Shown: one piece after another, positions 45,086-54,148 of the stretch
How the letters are laid out: each line of letters begins with the position of its first letter
Numbering within the stretch: the first letter of the stretch is position 1
From: UBA1672 sp050633645
Lineage (GTDB): Bacteria > Pseudomonadota > Alphaproteobacteria > Micavibrionales > Micavibrionaceae
Length of the DNA stretch: 64,000 nt
NCBI GenBank assembly: GCA_050633645.1
Contig: JBOEGX010000001.1
Coordinates: forward strand, 682,001 to 746,000
Reading direction: 5' to 3'
Program-made: the position numbers and the translations under genes
Notes under the pieces: model-generated
Told to the model about the DNA's origin: nothing
Database searches by the model: none
What the model saw: the letters and a program-made list of their open reading frames with translations, nothing else

Positions 45086-46501
45086 TCATTCATCCAATGC
45101 CGTTACTATTTGCGTAAAAACATCGCCGCGATGTTCAAAAGAATCAAACTGATCAAAAGATGCACAAGCAGGTGATAAAAGCACTGTTCCCGCTCCACCA
45201 GGTTGTCCGCGGTTTTTTTGTGCCATTTCATGGGATTCAGACAAAGCTTTTTTAAGATCATAGCACCGCGTGTACTCCATTCCATATTTATCAAACCATT
45301 GGGCAAAGTCCTCGGTAGATTCACCAATCAGGAATGCATGTTTAATGCGGGGGAAAAACTCTTCTAACCCTTCAAGACCGTTTTTCTTTTTGCGTCCACC
45401 CACGATCCAATACACATTATTACGACATCCAAGCGCAACAGCAGCCGACGCCGCGTTCGTTGACTTACTGTCGTTGATATAGGTTACACCGTTAATGGTT
45501 CGCACCAAATATTGGCGATGATTTAGCCCAGGGAAGCTCTGCATTGCGTGCCAAATATCGCTTGGCGCGACACCACATAATTTTACCACAGCAAAAGCGG
45601 CGGCTGCATTTTGATAGTTATGTGCGCCTTTAAGGCTTTGCACTTTATCCAACCCGCCATATTGCTCATCACCGCCGTCAATAGCGTCATGCAAAACATC
45701 ATCAGACACGTACACCCCATTATGAATTTCTTTATCCGTTGAAATCTCATATATATTTCTTAATCTCAAACCTTTTGCTCGATCATAAATTTTTTGAGTA
45801 TGTGGATCATCCGAACAAATCACGGCTAAATTATACTCTTCATTTTGTGAGATTTGAATTATCTTCTCTTTGACGGCGCAGTAGTTTTCCATACTGCCGT
45901 GGCGGTCAATATGATCAGGACTAATGTTCAAGAGCACCGATATGTCTGGGCGAAAATTTGGGCATAGATCAATTTGAAATGAAGACATCTCTATCACTAC
46001 CCATGTATTCTCATCTTTCACTTTAAGGTCAAAAACAGGTGTCCCTATATTTCCACCCAGAAGCGCCTTTTTTCCTGTTTCATTTAACACATAATTGATG
46101 AGACTGCTGGTTGTGGACTTTCCATTTGTGCCTGTGACCCCGATAGTATTGATTTTAGGATAGACGCGAGAGAATAATTCCACGTCGCAAATAATTTCAA
46201 TATCGGCGTCTTGCGCTCTTTTCACGACCTCATGCGGTGTAGGATGCGTAAAAGGAATGCCAGGGGAGAGGAGCAAAAACGCAAATTTTGAACAATCTGC
46301 CGTTTTCAAATCCAACAAATCAAAGCCAGCTTTTCTTGCTTTTTCCAAGTTATTGGCATTATCATCACCGACAATAATATTTGCACCTGCGGCCTTTAAT
46401 ACCTTGGCCGATGACATGCCCGAGCGCCCCAATCCAAAGATCAGGATCGGCGCACCATCAAGCTTTTCAACAAAATCTTTAAGTTCGGCGCTATGTGACA
46501 T
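45086..46501 (-). CDS. murD: UDP-N-acetylmuramoylalanine--D-glutamate ligase
   Basis: A 471-residue Mur ligase adding D-Glu. ILIFGLGRSGMSSAKVLKAAG, LLSPGIPFTHP, the P-loop GVTGTNGKSTTSSLI, ISPDHIDRHGSMENY and YINDSKSTNAASAAVAL are MurD motifs. The ATG at 46501 has GTGGA seven bases upstream and is preferred to the GTG at 46513. Confidence 0.97.
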   Translation of the reverse strand: MSHSAELKDFVEKLDGAPILIFGLGRSGMSSAKVLKAAGANIIVGDDNANNLEKARKAGFDLLDLKTADCSKFAFLLLSPGIPFTHPTPHEVVKRAQDADIEIICDVELFSRVYPKINTIGVTGTNGKSTTSSLINYVLNETGKKALLGGNIGTPVFDLKVKDENTWVVIEMSSFQIDLCPNFRPDISVLLNISPDHIDRHGSMENYCAVKEKIIQISQNEEYNLAVICSDDPHTQKIYDRAKGLRLRNIYEISTDKEIHNGVYVSDDVLHDAIDGGDEQYGGLDKVQSLKGAHNYQNAAAAFAVVKLCGVAPSDIWHAMQSFPGLNHRQYLVRTINGVTYINDSKSTNAASAAVALGCRNNVYWIVGGRKKKNGLEGLEEFFPRIKHAFLIGESTEDFAQWFDKYGMEYTRCYDLKKALSESHEMAQKNRGQPGGAGTVLLSPACASFDQFDSFEHRGDVFTQIVTALDE

Positions 46502-46535
46502 AAGCGAATCCACATGTTGTTTAAACAGTGGCGTA

Positions 46536-47621
46536 TTATCGCAGTTTCAGTGTCGCGAGTCCAACCAAAGCTAAAATTACCGCAATGATCCAAAAGCGGA
46601 TTACGATTGTTGGCTCTGACCAGCCTTTTTTCTCAAAATGGTGGTGGATTGGCGCCATGGCGAAAACCCGTTTTCCCGTGAGCTTAAAGGAGGCAACCTG
46701 CACAATTACGGACACCGTTTCCAGAACGAATATACCGCCGATAATCGCCAGAACAATCTCATGCTTTGTCATGACAGACATTGCGCCCAAAAAACCGCCC
46801 ATTGCCAAAGACCCCGTATCGCCCATAAAAATGGCGGCAGGGGGGGCATTATACCAGAGAAACCCCATAGCGCCACCAATCAATGCACCGCAAATAATAA
46901 TAAGCTCTGACGTGCCAGGAACATGGTTAAGATAGAGATAGGCCGAATAATCAATACGACCAACGAGATAAGCAATAAGACCAAAGCATCCCGCAGCAAT
47001 CGCCACGGGCACAATCGCCAAGCCATCAAGGCCATCGGTTAAGTTTACCGCATTGGATGCACCGATAATAACGATGAGCGACCATGGAATAAAGAACCAT
47101 GACAGATTAATCAAAACATCTTTGAAAAACGGAGGCGCGACATGGGTGTTCAACGTTTCGGGCATTGCGTTCATAATGCCTATCGTTGCGATTGTACCAA
47201 TTATAATCTGCCCCAGAATTTTCAGTTTCCCTGATAGCCCCTTTGTATTGCGTTTGGTGAGCTTCAAGTAATCATCAGCAAAGCCGATTGCGCCATAACC
47301 AACCATGACCAATAAGGCCAACCACATGAACGGATTCGCCCAATCGGACCATAATAATGTACTGATCAATACAGAAATCAGCACCATTAACCCGCCCATT
47401 GTCGGTGTTCCCGCCTTTTTAAAATGGGTTTCAGGGCCATCGTCACGAATGGGTTGACCCTCTTTTTGCTTTGACTTAAGCCATTTAATCATTGGCGGGG
47501 CAATTAAAAAACACACGATCAGAGCCGTTACAACCGCGCCACCCGCACGAAACGTAATAGAGCGGAATAAATCAGCGAAAAGGATTTGATCAAAATAGGG
47601 CTGGAATAGATTATAAAGCAT
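46536..47621 (-). CDS. mraY: Phospho-N-acetylmuramoyl-pentapeptide-transferase
   Basis: A 361-residue membrane enzyme transferring the muramyl-pentapeptide to undecaprenyl phosphate (lipid I). Ten hydrophobic segments; KKAGTPTMGGLMVL, GFADDYLKLTKRNTKGLSGK, NAVNLTDGLDGLAI, FMGDTGSLAMGG and MAPIHHHFEKKGWSEP are all present. The start overlaps the preceding small ORF by 11 bases. Confidence 0.98.
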   Translation of the reverse strand: MLYNLFQPYFDQILFADLFRSITFRAGGAVVTALIVCFLIAPPMIKWLKSKQKEGQPIRDDGPETHFKKAGTPTMGGLMVLISVLISTLLWSDWANPFMWLALLVMVGYGAIGFADDYLKLTKRNTKGLSGKLKILGQIIIGTIATIGIMNAMPETLNTHVAPPFFKDVLINLSWFFIPWSLIVIIGASNAVNLTDGLDGLAIVPVAIAAGCFGLIAYLVGRIDYSAYLYLNHVPGTSELIIICGALIGGAMGFLWYNAPPAAIFMGDTGSLAMGGFLGAMSVMTKHEIVLAIIGGIFVLETVSVIVQVASFKLTGKRVFAMAPIHHHFEKKGWSEPTIVIRFWIIAVILALVGLATLKLR

Positions 47622-48078
47622 AATTAGCGGTACTTCTGTGACATGAATATTCTTTTACAACGCGAAGGGCGTCTACCATTTTTATGCTCATACCATCTTT
47701 TTCCTGTTTAAACACCAATAAATCACCTGGAGAAAGCACGTCTGTTACTATTTTCTCTACTTTTTCTTCTTTGTAAAGGGTGGAAAGCAGACTTTGTACG
47801 TTCCGCACGGCTGGTTTCAAATTAGAAGCATAGATAAAGTCAAGCGTACCCATACGAAATGGAACAGGAATGTCCTTTTTATTTTCACGTTTTTTAAAAT
47901 AAGTTTGCGGGTAATCCACATGCTCCAGCGTTACCGTTTGACGACCATTGCCCAAATCAATCATGTTTTTCACGCGAAAAATGATTCCATTTTGTTTTTC
48001 TTTTGGCTTTGGTGCCACGCGAACGGTGACATTGGATGTTTTTAAGTGAGACCAGTAGTAGCGGTTATTTTTAATCAT
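47611..48078 (-). CDS. Small protein in the murF slot, possible MurF remnant
   Basis: A 155-residue basic protein sits exactly where murF is normally found, between murE and mraY. Its last part, VEKIVTDVLSPGDLLVFKQE followed by DGMSIKMVDALRVV, resembles the C-terminal end of MurF proteins (GD-V-L-V-K-x4-M-x2-VV-L). No P-loop, no MurF signature and no other part of a ligase is visible, and the first 100 residues match nothing I know. It has a plausible ribosome binding site (AAGGTG) and overlaps mraY, so it is probably still translated. The ATG at 48078 is preferred over a GTG at 48090. It may be a degraded murF or an unrelated protein. Confidence 0.6.
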   Translation of the reverse strand: MIKNNRYYWSHLKTSNVTVRVAPKPKEKQNGIIFRVKNMIDLGNGRQTVTLEHVDYPQTYFKKRENKKDIPVPFRMGTLDFIYASNLKPAVRNVQSLLSTLYKEEKVEKIVTDVLSPGDLLVFKQEKDGMSIKMVDALRVVKEYSCHRSTANYAL

Positions 48079-48144
48079 GCAGATACGCACCTTTTACTCT
48101 TAAGTTGTTACTCTAATCACTTGATTCCTAAGACTCAATAGGCA

Positions 48145-49584
48145 TCAAGCAGAAGTTTTGACCTTATCCCCGAGCATTGCACCCAAAGTTTCACGAACAT
48201 CGTCGAACGGTTCAGTCACGCCGTTAAAAATCTGTCCTTGCTCATGCCCTTTTCCGGCAACCAACAAGATATCCCCCTGCCCCATCATATCTACGCCAAG
48301 TAGAATGGCTTCGCGGCGACCTGATATATTCATAATTTCCGCGCCATCACCAGTCATTCCACCGATAATTTCATGGCGGATAGTTTCGGGATTTTCACTG
48401 CGGGGGTTGTCATCTGTTACGATTGCGATATCAGCAAGGCGCGATACCGCGTCACCCATTAACGGGCGTTTTGTTTTGTCGCGATCACCGCCACAGCCAA
48501 ACACGCAGATTAAGCGGGATTTGGTGTGCGGACGCAGAGCATTTATCACATTTTCCAATGCATCGGGCGTGTGTGCATAATCAATATAGGCGTTGCGCGT
48601 ACCATCGGTGACATGTTGCAAACGCCCAGGAACAGGCTCTATCGAAGAAAGAGCATTGATAAGAACCTCGGTTTTTTCAGGGTATTGTGCCAAAATACAG
48701 GCTAGAGCGCATAGAATATTCATCACCTGAAACCGTCCAACAAGCGGGAGCGCCACACCATATTCCTTGCCAAATATCTCAACCTTAACATTTTGCCCTG
48801 CATGATGAATATCGCGAGAGATCAAACGGATATCCTCGCCCGCCTCGCCATATGATATAACGCGGATGCCGCGCCTTTTACAAACAGAGGAAAGCTCATC
48901 AAATGCGGCGCTATTGGCGTTTAGAACTGCCGTGCCGTTAATCGGAAGTACTTCAGAAAACAGGCGCAATTTCGCCGCCATATAGCTTTCCATGTCTGGG
49001 TGATAATCAAGGTGATCTTGTGAAAAACTTGTAAAGGCGGCGACATCAATATTCACGCCATCCATACGATATTGGTCAAGGCCGTGGCTGGATGCTTCCA
49101 TTGCGACATGATCAATACCATCCTCACCCATCTGCGCGAGAAGATGCTGCAATGTGATGGGATCTGGCGTTGTCATATTGCCCGATAATGTGCCGATATA
49201 GGTCGCGTTTAATTCGAGGGATTTCCAAAGATAATCGATGAAATGCACGACCGAGCTTTTGCCGTTCGTCCCTGTTACTGCGATGATATGCGCGGGTTGC
49301 CCACCGTAATATTCCGCCGCAATATGCGCGAGAGCCTTGCGCGGGTTATCGGTTGTTACGATTTGTACGCCCTGCGCATTATCATATGCGCGATCCGTCA
49401 AAATCACAGATGCACCATTTTCAATCGCAGATGGGATGTAATCATATCCATCCGATGCCACGCCCTTAAGTGCGGCGAATAAAAAGCCCTTTTGCACGGC
49501 GCGACTGTCTTGGGTCACACCCATTAACGACGCTACATCTATATTAAGGGCGAAGGGAGAGTATTCAGCGTGAGTAGGAGACAA
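48145..49584 (-). CDS. murE: UDP-N-acetylmuramoyl-tripeptide synthetase MurE
   Basis: A 479-residue Mur ligase adding the third residue. VTQDSRAVQKGFLFAAL, P-loop AVTGTNGKSSVVHFI, SQDHLDYHPDMESY and the C-terminal DDNPRSENPETIRHEI are present; the DNPR motif is that of meso-diaminopimelate-adding enzymes. The best start is a TTG at 49584: GGGAGG lies 8 bases upstream and the resulting overlap with ftsI is only 20 bases. The next ATG upstream (49617) lacks a ribosome binding site. Confidence 0.95.
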   Translation of the reverse strand: MSPTHAEYSPFALNIDVASLMGVTQDSRAVQKGFLFAALKGVASDGYDYIPSAIENGASVILTDRAYDNAQGVQIVTTDNPRKALAHIAAEYYGGQPAHIIAVTGTNGKSSVVHFIDYLWKSLELNATYIGTLSGNMTTPDPITLQHLLAQMGEDGIDHVAMEASSHGLDQYRMDGVNIDVAAFTSFSQDHLDYHPDMESYMAAKLRLFSEVLPINGTAVLNANSAAFDELSSVCKRRGIRVISYGEAGEDIRLISRDIHHAGQNVKVEIFGKEYGVALPLVGRFQVMNILCALACILAQYPEKTEVLINALSSIEPVPGRLQHVTDGTRNAYIDYAHTPDALENVINALRPHTKSRLICVFGCGGDRDKTKRPLMGDAVSRLADIAIVTDDNPRSENPETIRHEIIGGMTGDGAEIMNISGRREAILLGVDMMGQGDILLVAGKGHEQGQIFNGVTEPFDDVRETLGAMLGDKVKTSA

Positions 49585-51313
49585 GTTTTTTTCCTCCCTG
49601 CTTCTTTTTTGGATCATGCACAAAGCGCGTGAGATCATTGGAAATATCATCGTCTTGGGCGTATTGATCAGATGGAATCCCCAGAACAGAAGCCATTCCG
49701 CTTACGATGCGTTTTACCGCAGGCGCAGCCACCCACCCCGCCGTCGCATAGCCATAGCTTTTCTTATTGCCATGTGGCTCATCCACCATCACCATCACAA
49801 CATATTTGGGGTCATTCATCGGAAATGCACCAACGAAAGAAGAAATAAGCTTGCCGCGATCATAGCGACCATTGACGCTTTTTTCTGCTGTCCCTGTTTT
49901 TCCACCAACCATATACCCACTCACATCCGCATTTTTTCCTGTGCCCTCCGTTACAACAAGACGCAACAATTTACGCATGCGCTCCGATGTTTTTTCGGAC
50001 ATGACCTGAACTTCGCTTTTTATGCCTTGGCTGTTTTCGCGCTTTACCATTATGGGGCGCACAGATATTCCGCCATTTACAACCGTTGCAACGCCCGCGC
50101 TCATCTGCAATGGCGTTGTTGCCAAGCCATGACCATAGGCCGCCGTCATGGTGTTGACCTCCCTCCATGGATTGGGAAGAAGCGGGCTACCGACCTCTTT
50201 CACATCCGTATTCATGGTATCCATCAAGCCAAGATCCGCGTAAAAACCACGCAGAGCATCACCGCCAACCATTTGCCCCATCATTGCGGAACCAATATTG
50301 GAAGAATGCATAAAGACCTCTGGCACGGTAAGAACACGTTTTTGGGCGTGGTAATCATTAATCGAAAACCTACCGATTTTAATGGGCTTGCGCGCATCAA
50401 ATGTAAAATCCATCGGGATATCGTGAAGCTCTAGCAAGGCGGCAGTTGAAAAGATTTTAAACATAGATCCTAGCTCATAAACCCCCAATGTCAGGCGGTT
50501 GAATTTCTCATTGTCATTGGCATGGCTTGCCAAATTCACATCGAAATCAGGCAAAGAAACCCCTGCCAATACCTCACCCGTTTGCGCGTCCATAATAACG
50601 CCCGCCCCCGCATTTGCGGCGAAATCGCTTATGGCCGCTTGCACTTCGCGGCGAACAAGATGTTGCAGCCGCAAATCCATCGTCAAGTGAACATCTTCGC
50701 CCCTTGAAAGGATATCATCAAAGCTACGCTCCACACCTGAAAGCCCCAACCCATCACGATCTGTGAAACCGACAAGATGCGAAAACAGGGACTTTTGCGG
50801 ATAGACGCGTTTTTGCTCATATTGAAACCCCAAGGCGGGAGAACCTATTTCAAGGACACGCTCTTGTTGCTCGGGTGTTATTCCGCGCTTAATCCATCCA
50901 AAACGATTATCAGCAGATAATACCCGCAGCGTTTTCTTCTTATCCAGATCAGGGAAAACCCGCTCCAATGCTCCGATCATTCTTTCTGGTGAAATAATAA
51001 GGGACGGGTCAACGAATAATGATGGTGATTTTAGCGTTGTAGCCACCAAAAACCCATTGCGATCGTATATGCTTCCACGGCGCGCTGTTATATCGATTAC
51101 CCCCGCATCGCTTTGGGATAATTCAGATTGATTTTCGGAAAACAGCATTTTATTTTGGACAACAGACAGATCGACCATTCGCACCATAATCATCATATAG
51201 CACAGGATAAAACCAACACAAAGGAAAGACAGGCGACTTTGCGCCATCACAAGTGCGGATTGACGCTCACCAGATATTTTGACTGCGTTATATCTTGCAC
51301 GTCGCCAATTCAT
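49565..51313 (-). CDS. ftsI: Septal transpeptidase FtsI (PBP3)
   Basis: A 582-residue class B PBP. One membrane anchor (LSFLCVGFILCYMMIMVRMVD), RRGSIYDRNGFLVATT, then active-site motifs YELGSMFKIFS (catalytic Ser), SSNIGSAMMGQ and KTGTAEKSV. It cross-links septal peptidoglycan with FtsW. Its start overlaps the ftsL stop (ATGA). Confidence 0.97.
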   Translation of the reverse strand: MNWRRARYNAVKISGERQSALVMAQSRLSFLCVGFILCYMMIMVRMVDLSVVQNKMLFSENQSELSQSDAGVIDITARRGSIYDRNGFLVATTLKSPSLFVDPSLIISPERMIGALERVFPDLDKKKTLRVLSADNRFGWIKRGITPEQQERVLEIGSPALGFQYEQKRVYPQKSLFSHLVGFTDRDGLGLSGVERSFDDILSRGEDVHLTMDLRLQHLVRREVQAAISDFAANAGAGVIMDAQTGEVLAGVSLPDFDVNLASHANDNEKFNRLTLGVYELGSMFKIFSTAALLELHDIPMDFTFDARKPIKIGRFSINDYHAQKRVLTVPEVFMHSSNIGSAMMGQMVGGDALRGFYADLGLMDTMNTDVKEVGSPLLPNPWREVNTMTAAYGHGLATTPLQMSAGVATVVNGGISVRPIMVKRENSQGIKSEVQVMSEKTSERMRKLLRLVVTEGTGKNADVSGYMVGGKTGTAEKSVNGRYDRGKLISSFVGAFPMNDPKYVVMVMVDEPHGNKKSYGYATAGWVAAPAVKRIVSGMASVLGIPSDQYAQDDDISNDLTRFVHDPKKKQGGKKLVSYSR

Positions 51314-51687
51314 TGCGCGCCCCCATTATTATCGGGCGAATACGTAATATTTTGTATCTTGCCTTGAACCGGCGCCATAAACACAGGCGAGTCTTGCTTT
51401 GCTTCCGCATCATTCAAAACATCCGTGTTAGATATAATATCTGCGCTTGACTGCATGGACAGCCCCAAACCACTCGCCGTGATTTCTTCCAAACGGGCGG
51501 GATCGTTAAGATATGCCCATTCAGCCTCTAACGCCCTGATATTATCGCGCTCCCTTTCTATGGCGCGATCAACACGGCGCACTTCACGCTCTGCGCTTTG
51601 AACGCGTTGCGACACATCAAGAAGCATCGTGCCACTGATAACGACCAAGGCGAAGGCGATTGCATATTTTAGAAACAGATACCTCAT
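51310..51687 (-). CDS. ftsL: Cell division protein FtsL
   Basis: A 125-residue bitopic protein: one membrane segment (LKYAIAFALVVISGTMLLDVS), a coiled coil (VQSAEREVRRVDRAIERERDNIRALEAEWAYLNDPARLEEIT, residues about 25-66) and a disordered tail. The sequence is variable but the position between rsmH and ftsI and the AEWAYLNDPARLE segment are typical. The ATG at 51687 overlaps the rsmH stop (ATGA) behind a G-rich ribosome binding site. Confidence 0.88.
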   Translation of the reverse strand: MRYLFLKYAIAFALVVISGTMLLDVSQRVQSAEREVRRVDRAIERERDNIRALEAEWAYLNDPARLEEITASGLGLSMQSSADIISNTDVLNDAEAKQDSPVFMAPVQGKIQNITYSPDNNGGAQ

Positions 51688-52643
51688 TCGCCCCCCGCTT
51701 TCGCACATTTTATTGCCACGCGCATTCGCGCCGAACGAGAGCGCGGGTTTTCGGCGACTTCTTTATCCGATGGCTTGATTGCCTTCTTCTTTAACGCCTT
51801 AAACACGGCGTCAGTTGTGACGATTTGAGGCATATGGCGAGAGCCCTGCTCCCCTCCCTCTTTCTCCTTTATAAAGCGCTTCACAAGACCATCTTCAAGG
51901 GAATGAAACGAGACAACAACAAGACGCCCATCTGTTTTCAAGATACCTTCAGAGGCATTAAGTGCGCGCTCAAGCTCACCCAGCTCATCATTCACGGCGA
52001 TACGCAATGCCTGAAATGTGCGCGTTGCGGGATCAATTTTATCTTTATATGTTTTGGGAATTGCCTCACGAATCACATCAGCGAGATCAGAAGTGCGGGA
52101 AAATTCACGCTCGGTGCGGCGCTCAACAATTTTACGTGCAATATGGCGAGATTTGCGCTCTTCCCCATATTCATAAATAACATTGGCAAGGTCATCCTGA
52201 TCATATGTATTTACGATATCGGCTGCGGTTTGCCCTGATGAGGCATCCATACGCATATCCAGTGGCCCATCAAAGCGAAAGGAAAAGCCGCGCTCCGCCT
52301 GATCGATTTGCATAGAGGACACACCAATATCAAGCACAAATCCATCAATTTCCTTTACGCCAGCATCACTCAGAAGGCTCTGTACATCACCAAAACGCCC
52401 TCGTAAAAACACGAACCGCCCGCTATACTCGCCCTCCAAGGCGGTGGCAGCCTCGCATGCGTTTTCATCTCTGTCTATCGCATAAACCTGACAATCCGCC
52501 GCATCAAGGATGGCTCGGCTATAGCCACCAGCTCCAAATGTACCATCAACATAAACCCCACCGTCTTGCGGCGACAATGCAGACAGAATTTCTGGCAGCA
52601 TTACGGGATAGTGCTCTTTATCTTGCATTGTTGCGGCGCTCAT
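51684..52643 (-). CDS. rsmH: 16S rRNA m4C1402 methyltransferase RsmH
   Basis: A 319-residue SAM-dependent methyltransferase (formerly MraW). HYPVMLPEILSALSPQDGGVYVDGTFGAGGYSRAIL (N-terminal region with the SAM loop), VLDIGVSSMQIDQAERGFSF, PATRTFQALRIAVNDELGELE and VVVSFHSLEDGLVKRF are family motifs. ATGA overlap with mraZ upstream and ftsL downstream. Confidence 0.97.
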   Translation of the reverse strand: MSAATMQDKEHYPVMLPEILSALSPQDGGVYVDGTFGAGGYSRAILDAADCQVYAIDRDENACEAATALEGEYSGRFVFLRGRFGDVQSLLSDAGVKEIDGFVLDIGVSSMQIDQAERGFSFRFDGPLDMRMDASSGQTAADIVNTYDQDDLANVIYEYGEERKSRHIARKIVERRTEREFSRTSDLADVIREAIPKTYKDKIDPATRTFQALRIAVNDELGELERALNASEGILKTDGRLVVVSFHSLEDGLVKRFIKEKEGGEQGSRHMPQIVTTDAVFKALKKKAIKPSDKEVAENPRSRSARMRVAIKCAKAGGE

Positions 52644-53110
52644 ACCTGCCCCCCTTGAGGGCGCGACGACGCTGGAACGGTAAGCTTTTTATCTTGAACC
52701 GCGCCACGTGCTTGCGATTTTCTACGCTCGAATAATTCAGGCGACCAGATTTGGAATTTACGTCCCAATCCAACAAATGTAGCTTTTGATGATATTTGCG
52801 ATGCACGCATAAGATCTTGGGGCAGCGTAATACGCCCATCCCCATCAATGATTAACTGAACGCTATCACCGAAAATGGTTGTTGCAAGGTCGTCTTGCTC
52901 ATCCGAAAACAGATCATAATGATCCATGCGGGCGCTAATCTCATCCATCTTCGCCCAATCAAACCCCTCAAGGCAGACATGCTGGCTTGAGCCGAACACT
53001 ACGATACCATGATGGAGCTGATCCGCGAGAGCGGCGCGAAATGGCGCAGGCACGGAAACCCGTCCCTTTTTGTCTATCTTATTCGTATATGTCGACAAAA
53101 ATAATGCCAC
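52640..53110 (-). CDS. mraZ: Transcriptional regulator MraZ
   Basis: A 156-residue protein with two MraZ/SpoVT-AbrB domains: FLSTYTNKIDKKGRVSVPAPFRAAL and QLIIDGDGRITLPQDLMRASQISS. In E. coli and others it represses its own dcw operon by binding TGGGN repeats, and such repeats lie just upstream here. First gene of the cluster. Confidence 0.96.
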   Translation of the reverse strand: MALFLSTYTNKIDKKGRVSVPAPFRAALADQLHHGIVVFGSSQHVCLEGFDWAKMDEISARMDHYDLFSDEQDDLATTIFGDSVQLIIDGDGRITLPQDLMRASQISSKATFVGLGRKFQIWSPELFERRKSQARGAVQDKKLTVPASSRPQGGQV

Positions 53111-53166
53111 ACCTGCTCCCTAAGCCTTGAAAAACACACCAAACATCGCCCACCCGCGACAATAAA

Positions 53167-53222
53167 TGGATATATATGGGATATCATGGGAATAGATGGG
53201 ACGTCAATACAAACCGATGGGA
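53167..53222. promoter_or_regulatory. MraZ-box repeats upstream of mraZ
   Basis: TGGAT (53167), TGGGA (53177), TGGGA (53187), TGGGA (53197) and TGGGA (53218) are on the plus strand. The first four are exactly 10 bp apart; the fifth is 21 bp further. TGGGN units with 5-bp spacers are the known E. coli MraZ operator. They lie 57-112 bp before the mraZ start codon, and the motif strand is opposite to mraZ transcription. Confidence 0.8.
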
Positions 53223-53454
53223 AACCCCAGAATAAATCACAGGTTTATTCTATCTTTGTTTTCAGGAATTCGATGCGAGCACGCAAGATAAATGAATTAT
53301 TTATGCATCTATATATATGCAAAAAACCTTATATTCCGCAAAACTCCCTAACTCACTAAATAAAAACACTTTTTTCTTGTAATCCACAGGACTAATATGC
53401 TAAAGATATTTTCATAATGTAAGTTTTGTTATAAATGTGTGTGGGGGAAAAACT

Positions 53455-53550
53455 ATGTTAGTAGCACTATTATTGTTGGTACTTTCTGTGAATGGAGGGC
53501 TATATATGGGGACAATATTGTATTCATATCACGCCAATAAAAAATCCTAA
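53455..53550 (+). CDS. Possible 31-residue membrane peptide
   Basis: A short frame, MLVALLLLVLSVNGGLYMG then TILYSYHANKKS and TAA, follows a G-rich site (GTGGGGG) 7-8 bases upstream of the ATG. It would make a single hydrophobic helix with a basic C-terminal end, a common layout for small membrane proteins. It is alone in the AT-rich gap between mraZ and rnpB. Composition alone cannot prove translation. Confidence 0.4.
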   Translation: MLVALLLLVLSVNGGLYMGTILYSYHANKKS

Positions 53551-53726
53551 TCGATTGTAAAAAAACGAAATAACAGTTTTTTTAAACAGAAATTCATATA
53601 GAGAACCAATAAAGAAATACAAGAGGTCGCCATTCATCGTGGCGGCTTTTTCCTACTCAGCCAAATACTCAATTAATCGCAAAAAATACATTTTTAAGTC
53701 AGGCCGTGATATTTGCCAGAAAAAAG
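53551..53726. other. AT-rich intergenic DNA between mraZ and rnpB
   Basis: The gap from 53111 to 53726 contains the MraZ boxes and the small frame already listed. The remainder (53223-53454 and this stretch) is AT-rich; at 53628-53646 an interrupted inverted repeat (GGTCGCCA...TGGCGGC) followed by TTTTT could be a terminator for the small frame. I see no further gene. Confidence 0.4.
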
Positions 53727-54112
53727 GTCGAAGAAATCTATAAGCCGGGTTCTGTACTCACCGAAATGAGCGATGACCATTCATCTAGGATGCATGTTGC
53801 CATACACCTCAAGCAACCTACCCGAACTGTGATGCGGAAAACACCTGCCCCGAGGGGCGTACAGCTCCTATTTGGTTTTGCTTCCGACGGGGTTTACCAA
53901 GCCATATATATTGCTATATACGCGGTGCGCTCTTACCGCACCTTCTCACCTTTTCCTCTTACCGAAATAAGAGGTAGTCTAAATTTCTTCAGCACTATCC
54001 GTTCAGGCTTTTAACAGCCCTCCCCGGGCGTTACCCGGCGCCGTTTTTCCGTGAAGCCCGGACTTTCCTCTCCCCATGATAACATAAGCAGCGGCCATCC
54101 GATTTCTTCGAC
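53727..54112 (-). ncRNA. rnpB: RNase P RNA (type A)
   Basis: About 386 nt on the minus strand. The 5' and 3' ends pair perfectly as helix P1 (GTCGAAGAAATC with GATTTCTTCGAC). Conserved blocks follow in order: GAGGAAAGTCCGGGCTTC near the 5' end, the CCGGGTAACGCCCGG hairpin, GGGTAGGTTGCTTGAGG and AGAACCCGGCTTATAGA near the 3' end. It is the catalytic subunit that matures tRNA 5' ends. Immediately after P1 comes CTTTTTT, so P1 may double as terminator. An open frame on the plus strand here is spurious. Confidence 0.95.
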
Positions 54113-54148
54113 GATCAGAGCATGATGATTTCACTTAGAAAATGCAAG

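Noticed and set aside
49616..50434. A 272-codon plus-strand open frame
   Set aside because: It is antisense to ftsI, has a His/Arg-heavy composition typical of a shadow frame, and shows no family motif.
53706..54014. A 102-codon plus-strand open frame
   Set aside because: It lies antisense inside rnpB, whose conserved blocks and P1 pairing explain the sequence fully.
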